A DNA stretch of 64,000 nucleotides from Theristus sp. LFF4_11 (lineage: Eukaryota > Nematoda > Chromadorea > Monhysterida > Xyalidae): the NCBI GenBank assembly GCA_030248135.1, contig JASANC010001303.1:31798-95797 (forward strand). Reading direction: 5' to 3'. The position numbers and the translations under genes are program-made. Below are positions 37,213 through 49,600 of the stretch, piece after piece. The notes under the pieces were generated by a model. The model was not told where the DNA came from. It made no database searches and saw nothing but the letters and a program-made list of their open reading frames with translations. How positions within the stretch are numbered: the stretch's first letter is position 1; every line of letters begins with the position of its first letter.

Positions 37213-40200
37213 GTGGGCTGTGTCACATTGGCAAGTTGTTTATATTACAACGTGCAACCAAGCACTGTTTCTTGCGGTTTCGCCTGGTAAGCGTATACCG
37301 CGCGTCCCCAGACTCGTCAGTACGACAAGGCCCGGGCTGCACAGCCCAATCAAACATGATGACCAGCGCAGACGGATGTTATATCTGGCTGAAACATCAA
37401 CAAAACGGCGCATCACACAAGATTATGTTGTTGTGGATTGCCTAATTTTTGGACATTACATTTGTTCAAGGCGAAAACAACATTTAGTTTTTTCGTCCGT
37501 CACAAGAACGTCGTTCTAAATTCTGTGCGCAAAGTAAATGTGTCCGTAATGCATTAAGATGGCACAAACGACACGATTTCTAAATCGCGTGGCCATTGTT
37601 TTAAGTGTCGGTGTCCGTGCGTACGCACGAAAAACTAATCGCTAAACCCCCTTGATAATCACAGTTTTGTTTTGTTGCGCCTGTCCCAGGTCCAAACGCA
37701 AGGCAAACCGCTCATGAGGTCACTGCTATTCCTGCAGATGCCGAAATGGCGAGATTCTTTCCCGCAGTTTTCTTGATTGATTTTCCATTTTTTTACCCAA
37801 CTCCATCAATCAGCATCATTCCAGGCAGCACCAACGAGCAAGCGACGAACGCGAGCGCACTGACGAACGGCACCGCAGGCGACGGCAACAACGCAGGCCA
37901 CACCGAGGACACAGCGAAGGATGTCGCCTGCAGGAACCTGGTCGAGCAGACGCACTACATTGTGGTGCCCTCGTACTCGGCCTGGTTCGACTATAACGCG
38001 TTAGTGGAGCACTGCAGACGGTTGTTATTGATTGGTTGTTGTTCATTGTTCATGGCCCAGAGATAGTAACGCAATTAGGCCGATCGAGCGGGCTCGGTCG
38101 GGTGTGGACGCTGTATACGAGCTGCGTCGTTGTGCACGTTATTGATTGGTCGTTTGTATTGTATTTTCTGTATTGTATTGTAGTGTACAAACGATTGTAT
38201 TTTCTGTGAATCAGCTATTGCACAAGTTTTTATCTCACGTGGTTCAAGAGGATGAGGCCAGCCCTCTTCTGCATTATGATGGCCAACCCGAAATGCAGAG
38301 AGAACCATCCTACAACTTCGTTGATTCCACACCGTAAAACCGACTCCCTTTCAGCATCCACCCGATTGAGCGACGCGCGCTGCCCGAGTTTTTCAACGGC
38401 AAAAACAAATCGAAGGCGCCCGAGGTGTACCTCGCCTACCGCAACTTCATGATCGACACCTACCGTCTGAATCCGTTCGAGTATCTCACGTCCACGGCGT
38501 GTCGGCGCAATCTCGCTGGCGACGTCTGCTCCATCATTCGGTTCGTTCGCTGCTTATCCATTCGACTTGTCCATTTGTGTTCTTAGACAGCATTCATGTT
38601 GCAGTATTTAGCTAGCTGCTGCGCGGGCACTAAACACTGCAACATGAATGCGCCCGTAGGCGGCATTCAGTCCAACCAAACAACAACTAGTGTGTTTCTT
38701 GATTCGCTCTAGTCTCATTCGTCCGCTGCTTGCGGTATTGGGCGGGATTCAGTCCAACCAAACAACAACTAGCGACTTTCGCCCTGTTTTATTGAGTTTG
38801 AATTCGGTTTTGATCCTGCATTGCATCATGTTTTTTGCGTGTCTGTCAGAAACAGATAGAAAGAAGAGTCTCATCGTGTTGAGAAAATATTTCATTAATC
38901 TGAAATGTTTTTTTTGCCGTGCCGCCGTTTATTCGCCTGAAAGGCATAGGGCATTGCGATTTCAGTTCAGTACTCAGTTCACAGTCGAACTCTAAATTAT
39001 AGGGAATCAGCTGATTGGTTGATAATCACGTGCAAACTTAACGAACAACACTTTGTCATTTAAAGCCATTTATGCACTTGTACCTCATAGGGCGGGTGCG
39101 ACTTCAGTTCAGCACTCAGTTTAGCGCACATTTTTGTCAACAAAATGTTTGCGTACTTGAGTGTTCCCAAAGACACAAGCGCATCGTTTACAGCGTGCAC
39201 GCCTTCCTGGAGCAATGGGGTCTAATCAACTACCAAGTCGACCACGAATGCCGTCCCACCACGATCGCGCCACCACCGACGTCGCATTTCATGTGTCTCT
39301 CGGACACGCCCACCGGCATACAGCCGTTGCAGCCGCAGCAGCAACAACAACAGAATGCGCTGGTGAAGACGGAGGTGCGTTGGGACACTGATTGGACATT
39401 CATTCATTCATTTTATGTCGCAAGAATGCGCGATGCGCCGCTAAAACTGTTAAGACAGCATCAGATGCGGAGACCCATAAAACATAAAAATGGACAGACA
39501 CTTTTACTTTTGTTTGTTTGTTATATGACCTGTATGTATGTGCTCGGAAACATGCATGCTGGTTGTTTACAGCTATTCTATCTGGACATGCCACTTTTTT
39601 GGCTGAATGTGTCACGTGGCAAAAATTGTGTGAACGACAAACAAGCGTTTGTAAAGCGATTGACGTCGTCGCGGCACATTTCTAGACGGACACGTTTAGT
39701 TGATGACCAACAGTAAACAATAGCACTACTGTGCTGTCGTTTACTAGCGCTGAAACTGGAATCGTCGCGGAGTTCTTGTGTCGGTTGTTGTTTTTTAGCC
39801 GACGATTTTCACACATCCATTATTGACCCTCAAATGCGAACATCAGATTCCGATCCATCCGTATTTCAATGGCACGGTTTTTGTTCTATTTCAGCCGAAA
39901 CCTACCGCAACGCCGTCGGCGCCGCAGGCTCCGCCCACGAGCGAGGCTTCTGCAGGTTCTGCTGAGGCAGCGGGCGACAAAGCAACGGACGACACGGGGA
40001 AGACAGACGATGCCGCAAATGAGACGAGTGCTGCAGTGACAAGCATAAACGGTTGGGCGAGTGGGTGGCTATGAGCGGGTGGTTTTGTTGTTGTTGTTGA
40101 GGATTTTAGGCGATGTTTTTAGCCAGGGCTAACCCAGAAAAGTGTACAGGGTGCCACTAGTAGGGTGCCCATTGAGTTTTCTCTGTCATTAAGTGCTCTA

Positions 40201-43200
40201 TACACCCCTCGGCGGGGCTCGATCCCCCGAACGCACAGACAATAGTCTAACGCAACGCAATACCACAGGTCACGTCATTTTGCAAGGAATAAAGGTCTGT
40301 GAAATTTCGAAATTGGAAACTTTTGATCTGATCCAGCTGGTATTACCAGTAACCGAATTCAGTCGATCAACCCGAATTTGTGGTGTAGTCGACGTTTTGG
40401 ATTGAAAAGAAAATGATAAAACCGAGTGTTCCTTGAGCACACAGGCGACGGTGACGCGGAACCGGCGACCACGGTGAAAGTGGAACAGGCGCAGGAAGGA
40501 GCGAAGGCGAAACCGCAGGAGCCAACGGCAGCCGCACTGCGCACGGACGCCTATGCGAAGCACATCGCCGCATTGAAGGTGAGAAGTTTGGTGGTTGGTT
40601 GTTTTGCGGCTGGCGAGTGTGCTAACTCATCATCAGCTTGGTGTTGCGCAAAGAGCTGCATGGCAGTCCATATGGCTGCTTTTCCTGCGAGCTCCGCCAA
40701 AATGGTACGCTGTGAGGCGGATGCCAGGGAGCGTGCCTGCCGGGATACCAAGGAGCTCAGCTACCCACTGAGGCGCGTACCATCTGGACCCCTCTGTGTG
40801 AATTTGGTTGCTTTTTGTGTCCACTGGCATCCACGAAACTGAGCAGTCAACTAAGCGGCGCTGATTGGTTGCTTGGCATTCGTTCACTCGCTCACTGGTG
40901 ATCACTTCTGATTCATTCACGTAGCGTCATTTAACTTCATCGATTATTCTGAACAATTTATTCATCAAAGCGTTTTTTGCAATACAGCAAGTAATCAACT
41001 GGTGTGCTGGTTGTCTTTTTCGTTAATCTGTTTTTTTCCTTGCTCTATTTTTCCAAACACTTATCTTTGTCAACTTTCATCACCAACACACTGATTTGCC
41101 GAGTTTCGACCGTAACGCGCTGATTGGCTGCGTGCCAGGTGAACAGCGACCAATGAGCAATGTGCATGATTTGAATGTGTCATTTCAGACCAAGGGCGCA
41201 CCGCCCGGCCGGGAGTGGTCGGACCAGGAGACGATGCTGCTGTTGGAGGCACTCGAGTTGTACAAGGACGACTGGAACAAGGTGGCAATCGGCGTTGTTT
41301 GCAGTTTTCAATCGCATTTTATCATCTGGGGCGTTTCGTACGTAGCCGTTGGTCTGACCAAACCGGTGTGCTGTGTGCTCAGTGGTTCTTCTAGACCCCC
41401 CCAAAAATTGTATCTATCTCGGTTTGGGAGGTTTTTCGGCATTTTAAGCGTACTTTCGCCGTTTTTATTGCTTTTCAACGTTGCAGCAAAACTTTAAATT
41501 TTTGACCCCCCCCCACACAGTCACATGCCCCCCCCCCAAATTTGCAGCTATCTATCTAGTTTCCCCAAAATTTGTCGCCCATTCTCTGACCAACTATGCC
41601 GGTGTGACAGTCTGGCGCAATGTGGTGCATGCATATTGATATCGCCGCAAGTCTCGCGTCAGTCCCCCGGGTGTGTGCCACTTTTGTAACGAACGGCTCC
41701 GCCCACTTGCGCAGGTTGCCGAGCACGTGGCCTCGCGCACACAGGACGAGTGCATTCTGCGCTTCATGCAGCTGCCGATCGAGGATCCGTACCTCGAGAA
41801 TGACGCCGGAGTCCCGGAAGCTCTCGGTTGGTTGATTGGGCGTCACAGAAAGTGTTTTTTTGTGGGTGTTGGTACAGCGACAGCCATTGGTTGATTGGTT
41901 TTTTGTTATTAAAGCGATTGATTGATTGAACGCATTGAGGTGCTGGTGTTTCTTTGCATTGTGTGATCATGCTGTGATTTCTCAATCTCAAAACTGAAGA
42001 GGACAACTGAAAATACTTTGACGAATTCTAATGTGTTTTTAGCAAAGCAAACGCGGCGCAGAAATATGGTTCTTATATACTTGTAGTCGTGTGCCACATC
42101 AGAGACATAAAAAACAATTGTCAAACCAGTTTCGCCCTGTTTACACAAATCCATATGCTACCTTTTATATGCGCATTTCTGGATAATAATTAGTGAGTCC
42201 CGCATGCAGTTTCTGTCGCTGATACGTTCCGTTCCTCTTTCACACCCAATCTTCAGGCCCTCTTGCCTACGATCCGATTCCGTTCAGCCAGTCTGGCAAT
42301 CCGGTGATGTCGACTGTCGCGTTTCTGGCATCGGTCGTTGATCCCCGCGTCGCCTCAGTCGCCGCGAAAGCGGCACTCGGTAAGAACTTGAACTTGGAAA
42401 CTCGGAAAAAAGGGGCTGCTGGTTGGCTTGAACGAAAATGCTCGTCACTTTTGTCGGTATAACAAACGCAATACACGCAAGCGATCTTCTGTAAAACGCC
42501 CGCAATCAATTCGCTGTGAACACAATTGACTTTTCAGTATTCATTATCTCCGACGTTTCCGATTTCGAGTTTCTGTTCTCATTTCTCAAGACTAAAACAC
42601 AATTTAGTTTTTTTTGTCCGTACACGCGCAAACGTCGTTCGAAATCTTGTGAGCAAGCTAATCGTGTCCGTAATGCATGCAGATGGAACACACGATGCTA
42701 TTTCTAAATCGCTTGGCCATTTTTAAGCGTTGTTTATCCGTGCGTACACCAAAAAAGACTGATTGCTAAATTCGCCGTAACAAACGCAATGCAAGCAAGC
42801 GATCTTCTGTAAAACGCCCGCAATCAATTCGCTGTGAACACAATTGACTTTTCCGTATTCATTATTTCCGACGTTTCCGATTTCGAGTTTCCGGAACATG
42901 CACTGATGAGGCCACCGCTCTTCTGCATCCTGCATGTGATGTTGCCAAGGCCGAAATGCACAGAACCATTGCACAATTTGGTTGATTTTTTTCTCAATTT
43001 TTAGAGGAATACACGAAAATGAAGGACGAAGTGCCACCATTGCTGGCGGAGGCTCACGCGCGCAATCTGGACGCTGTGACCGGTGGCGGCGCGGCCAGCG
43101 GCACCGAAAAGCCGCTCGATGCGACGGCGGCACTGTTGCACAGCGGCATTGCGGGCGTGCATGAGAGCGCCGACAATGCTGGTCGGTGTTGTGTGGTCTG

Positions 43201-46200
43201 TTTGGTGTTCTCTGTTTGTCAAGTGAATTTGCGCGAACAGACTTTGCGATCGAAGCCTCGTACGCACACATTTTCCGATCAGCTTGATTAAGGCGCATTC
43301 ATGAGGCAGTATTTAGTGACTGCGTAGCTATGTTTTAACGCATAGCTGCGCGTCACTAAATACTGCCTCATGAATGCCACTGTAGTTGCAGTGATTTTAT
43401 GGACTCCGTCCAGTTCCAATTTAGTCTGAAAGCGCATTAAGTCGCAGAACCCGAAAAAATTGACAATAGTTGACATCTCTGTACAGAAAGCATCGCCGCC
43501 TCAGTCAGCTAATTGCATATGATACAGAAATAGACTGTTAGCTGTACAGTGTAACTCCATAACATATCCAACTAGCTGATTGGTTGATGCATACATTCTG
43601 TGCGTGACTCGCTGTGAAGGCAGAGTTGGGTTTGCATAGAATCTGTGCATCACGTGACCACCAACCAATCAGCTAGTTATCGAGTTGGACTCTAAATACA
43701 CTGGAAATAGCAAATCACCAAAACGAGCGTTGGTGCACTAGCAGAATGTCCACAAAGTTTACGAAATACACTTTCCAACTTCCAGAACCGAACGACGGCG
43801 CTGCGAAGACGACCACCGACGAGAAAATGGACACGGCCGAAGCAGCGAACGAAAAAACAAAGGAGGAGCAGGCGAAAACGGAGACGAAAACAGAAAAGAC
43901 AACAGAAGACAACGAGAAACAAAAGGAATCAGAAAAGACAGACAAGACGGACGAGAAACAAACGGAAACGGACGCAAAACCGGACACCGCTGAGAAATCG
44001 GAGCAAGAAACGACCGCCGAATTGGCGGCGTTGAGTCGACAGACGGTGCAGACAGCCGCTGCTGCGTCGCTCGCTGCCGCTGCCGTTAAGGCGAAGGTGC
44101 GGCATGGGATTCGGTGTCGTTCATTCATTGATTTTATTTCGCAATAAAGCAGGACACTCCGATAAGACTGTAGGAACAGCATGTGGTACGGACACGGAGA
44201 CCCAGCTTGCTCCAGCGGGATCCTGGTGTCGCTTGGTTGGTCAGGGTGCATTGGTTTACGGACTCTGGAAAAAAACCAGTTTTAAAACCGTGAAAAGAGA
44301 CTTTCTTTTCACAACAAAATAAAAAAACGTTTTTTTTCATTCCTACGGACTGGGTGGTTAGCCGTCCCCAGTTCTTCGTACAACATACGTCCTTGACAGC
44401 TTCGTGTCCTCGGGGTTTTTAAAACGGAATAACGGGAGTTTCGTGAAAGTGGAGATGAAGTGCAAACTGTCACTGCCTGGAAAAGTAACGGTGTTTCTTT
44501 GTGACCGGTCCGGAGAGCGAAACAGATGATTCCAAACAAAGCGCTGTTCTATCTTTTCCTCGACTTTTCTTTCGGCTCCCCCCAATCGAGGCCTCATTAC
44601 TTTGCAGCACCTATCGAACGTAGAGGAGCGCAAGATCAAGTCGCTCGTTGCGCAGCTCGTCGAAACGCAAATGAAGAAGCTGGAGACGAAACTGCGCCAC
44701 TTTGAGGAATTGGAGTCGATCATGGACAAGGAACGCGAGGCGGTCTGTTAATTGGCGTTATGTTTAGTTTTTTTGTTTGTGTGTTGCTGCTAGCTTCAGG
44801 TTTCATGAGTTTACCTCCTTTATTGCTGATTGGCTGGATATTGTTAGCACGGGATCGTCCAGATACGGCCGCTGAGGTCTTCGCCCATAGCCATGTCTGT
44901 CTTCGGCCGTGCAGGTTTCGACCGTGTGACTCTTTCAAAATTCAACAGAGTCGTGTCACTTCTGTTATTTTTGAATTGCCGCGTCAAGCATGAACCTGAT
45001 CACCTATCTTAGCTATGCCGTGCACTGAGTCGCAGAACTCAGAAAACAAGACAATGAACCACATCATGTTTTTATTCCAAACAACAGTCGCCCATCTTTC
45101 TCCAGCTCGAATACCAACGTCAACAATTGATCCTGGAGCGTCAGGCATTCCACGCCGACCAGCTGCGCACGTTGGAGAATCGCGCGCGCAGCGAGGCGCA
45201 CAGCAAACTCGTGCAGTCTGGTTCGTGTGTGTTTTTGAGCTGCTGAATTTTACAAAGCTTCGGTTTAGTTATTTACCAATTTGCAAATTACTTGCAAGTT
45301 TTACAAAATTACGGGGGCTTAGAGATGGTCCGCCCCGTCGCGCCCTTTTGTGGCGAGGGCGTTTGTCTACGGGACGCTTTTCTGGTTTGGTCTCCTCAGT
45401 CGTCCATTCACCCACACATCAAATGATCGGAGTTTGATTTTTGGGTTCCGGGTTCGGTAGCCACGGGTTCCGGTCAACTGGGGCAGGGACAGATTACCAC
45501 AAACTTTTTGATGTTTGCTTGTTGAATTTTCCGGCTTGCCCCTGCGAGCCAACCGATTTTGTGTTTCACACACTATACGGCGACCAGTCAGCCTGGCAAG
45601 ATTGCACTGCAATTCAACCAATCAACCACTATATCACAATCAATCAACTTTCTATTTTGATTTATTTAGTTATTTATTTATTGTTTTCTTTCTGACCGTG
45701 TACCCACCCAGCTTGCTGGATTGGAACCTGCTTCCTTGTGCGTTTGCGTGTCGCTTGAAATCGCCGAATAGAACAGAGCAGAACTGTACCTGTGCGCATA
45801 ACTCTGCCCGCATTTTTTTCACAGGCCAACTGCCATCGACGCTACCATCCAACTTTGACCACCCGCAAGTGCACACGCATCAGCCACCGCCACCATCAGC
45901 AAGCGGCAGTGAATCAGCAGCACATCATCATGCACATCAGCAACAGCAACCCGGTGACGCAAGTGCGTTGGTTTGTGCGTTTGAGAGCACGAACCTGGAA
46001 CAGTCTGATGTGCCTCGCCCTGGTGCATAAGGTCTTTCGTATCGCCGTATTTTTTCCTTGATTGTTCGACAATTCCAGAAGCAACGCCCCCAGTGGCCGC
46101 CGCAGCACCGATGTCCCAGTCGCAACCGCCACCGCCACAGCAACAGCCGCTGCCGCCTTCGGCTGCGCCGCCACACATGGTGAGTCTTGCTGGGTTTTTG

Positions 46201-46537
46201 CTTTGGTCTTGAGGTTTTTGGGTTGAGTGAGTGGTTTTTATTTAGTAACAATTGCAGTTTTTGCTTTGGCGTTGAGTGAGGGGTGAGCTTTGAGTTGAGT
46301 GAGAGTGGTTTTTCATTCAGTAACAATTGCAATCATGCACACAAGAGATGGAATTCTTAAATCTGGAAAAATTTCCGAAACATTTCCGGAAATTTTTCCG
46401 ATACCATCTCCAATGCGCACTCACGCCGCACTGAATGGGCAGTCTCATGTGCAGAACTCAAGATTGTTTGTTTTCAATTGTCAGCAGACACACCCTGTAC
46501 AGGGTCAACATGGTGCACCGGGCGCACAGCCGTACGC

Positions 46538-46619
<82 letters not shown>

Positions 46620-49600
46620 CCACAACAACAACCACCACAAATGTACGCTCAACATCAGCAGCCAGCACAGGCCCCGCAAGCGATCCCTGGACCCCCGCAA
46701 CCTCAGCAGGCCATGCAGTCGCCACCCGCTGCGCAGCCGCCACCGCAGGTTCGCGAAAATTATCGTTTTTTTCCTCCTAGGGGGAGTAACGCTCAGTCCG
46801 CTGTCAGCTGATTGGTTGGTTGCATTTGAATCGGACGCATTGGTTGGTTGGTTTTGGTATACACCGATTTCGGTGCGATTGTTTTCTTGGTGGATGAAAT
46901 TTTATTGTTACGTGCGTGCAATGAACAGGATGGGCGATGTCAACCGAGCAGAACTAAATACAACAAACAAACGGATGTGAACCGGTGCAACAGAATCTCT
47001 TGTAATTCGCTGATTTGCTCCTTCAAACACCCAATCATCTCAAAGCATTTCAACATTTCAACATGTGTTTCATTGCACACAAACCAGCCAAATACACGAT
47101 GCAACACAATAGATTTTCGATTACACTTTTACAATAAATCGATTAACAATCGATTTCAGTCGATGCCTCCTGGTGCGCCAGTACAGCAGGCGCCACCGCA
47201 ACAAGCTCCGCCCCCGTCGAGTCAACCAATGGCAATGTCTGCACCACCACCACAACAGCAACCGCAACAGCCAGCTTACTACCAACAACAACCACCGGGC
47301 CAATATGCGCCGCCGCCACAGCAACCGGCGCAGTACGCTCCACCGCCACCGCCACCACAGCAACAATACGCCCCAATGCACTATCAGCCGCATACGCAAG
47401 GTGTGAATTGTGAGGCTGCCAACAGGGTGGCGAACACTGAGAACATGGGAAACACGCTTGATTGATGTGCTGATTGCTCGTTACGCTTTGCTTAAAAGGT
47501 TGGAAAAGCATAGATGGCGAAATTGTGAAATAGACACAGTGACACCGTGTAGTGACTAGCAACGTCAACCTAGGTGGTTGCTGCACTTCGAAAATCTATA
47601 GTTGAACCTACAATCGAACTCTAAATTATAGCGAATCAGCTGATTGGTTGGTGATCTCGTGATGCATGCTTTGCTGTGCAAACCAAACTCCGCCCCCACA
47701 GCAATGCGTGCACAGAAAGCATGCATGCACGTGATCATCAACGATCGACGCTGATCGCCTATAATTTAGAATTCGACTGTGCCTAGCACCGGATGTCTTG
47801 TAGCGATGTCAGTCAAGCAGACAGAATTGAGAGACGCTATTCATTCAGGTGGCTACATGGGTCAACAACCGCAGCAGCCATACTACGCACAACAACAACG
47901 CCCCTATGCCACCGGGCCCCAGCCACAACAACAACAACAACAACAACCACAACCACCGTACCAAGTGCAACAGCAACAACAACAACAGCGTCCGCCGGCC
48001 GGCTATCCGCCACAGCAACAGGTTTGGAGTCATTGTTGGAAGACGGGTGAATGTTTTTTTGTGCACTAAACAAGATCGTCATTGAAAGACGTGCTTTGTG
48101 TTGTTTGCGGATTTTGCAGAATAGCACTGTGAATGAGATTTTGACAAATTTTTACAGGGAAGTGAGAAGTGGGGTTCTAAAGCCGATTCGCGCACAACGG
48201 GTGTATGCGGCACGTCATGTATGAATTGTAGGAACGAGCACGTGTTCTAAAGCACGGTGACGTGCTGGAGTGCTGTTTCTTGCTCCATGTATGAGACGTG
48301 ACGTGCCGGACAAATTTTGCGTGCATGAATTGGCCTTAACGCTGCATTCGTGAAGCATTATATAGCGACGCACAGCTACGCGGTCACTGACTACTGCTTC
48401 ATGAATGTCCCTTTAGTAATGCTGTTGTGTGATTCCACAGGGCATGCCAGCGACCTCGCAGCAGCCGATGTACGCCGCCCCTCAGGGTCAGGCCCCGCCG
48501 CAGTACGCCGGCTACGCCCCAGCACAGCAACAGGCGCAGATGCAGCCGCAGCACTCGCCGTATCCGCAACAGGTGCGCACGTTTACGGTTTACGGCTTTC
48601 ATTAAAGCGCCATTCATGGAGGTTGAAGCGCGTCGCTACGCATTCATGAAGCAGAAAAACTGCACAGCTTCCTTCAGCGCGCTTCAGTTATAGAACATCG
48701 CACATTCATATGTGATTGGAAACACGTGAAATGTTTTCTGTGGTGAAGAAACAGAGTGCGTGCATGCGTGCAGAAACACACCCGGTATATAAAACACAGT
48801 TTAGAACGGGTTTAGAAATGACCGTGGGTTTAGAACTGACACCACATCATATGCACGTTCATGTTAGCGCGCGTCAACGCGCTTCAGCGCGCGCGTGCAT
48901 GAGTGGGCCTAAAGACGGCGTGTTTTTTTGACTTGTATCATGAAAGGTGGACAGCAAGGTTTGATCGATATTGTATTGATTTCTTCATTTTCTTATCAAT
49001 CGCCAAGTATTCTACTCAAGCGTTCACGGCACAAGTGGTTCAAGAGGCACGTCAGTGATGAGAACGCCCCTCTTCTGCATGTGATGTTGGTGGCTTGGCC
49101 AGGCCGAAATGCAGAGAAACCGTCATGCAAATTGGTTAACTACGATTGGCTGACGTGTTTTGAATCAGATGCCCACTTCAAATACAACCAATAGCATCGC
49201 GTTATTGTTGCTGTTGTTCAGTTCCCGCCGTCTCATGGAACGGGCATCACACCAACTCGGCGTCAGCCCCGGCGGCATCTTAGCGTGATGCTTCACAATC
49301 GCTGTAACTCAGGAGTTTGCTTATTCCGTCCGATTCCAAAGCAGCTTCGACCGTTTTCATCATCCAGTGTTTTTTCTGCCCATGAAACAATTTTGCTGCA
49401 AACATTTCCAGCAACAACCGATGGGCCAGTATGCGATGCCGCAACAACAACAACAACAGCAGCAGCAACAACCCGTACCCGCCGGCTATGCACCGGCACA
49501 TCAGCAACAGCAGCCGTGCCCGCCGCCAACTACTAGCAGCAGTATGCCCCCGCCGACGTCCGTGTCAGCAACAACGTCAGCAGCCCCGCCCGTCACGTCA

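Noticed and set aside
37692..37800. Possible extra SWI3 exon after TGTCCCAG
   Set aside because: No donor gives the phase needed to enter exon 10, while exon 9 joins exon 10 directly in phase (DDTAG-STNE).
39072..39716. 214-codon plus-strand frame
   Set aside because: Only 39194-39374 is SWI3 exon 12; the rest is intron read through in frame by chance.
46474..46743. Poly-Val, poly-Leu and poly-Thr frames over the CAA tract
   Set aside because: Frame and strand shadows of the polyglutamine codons.
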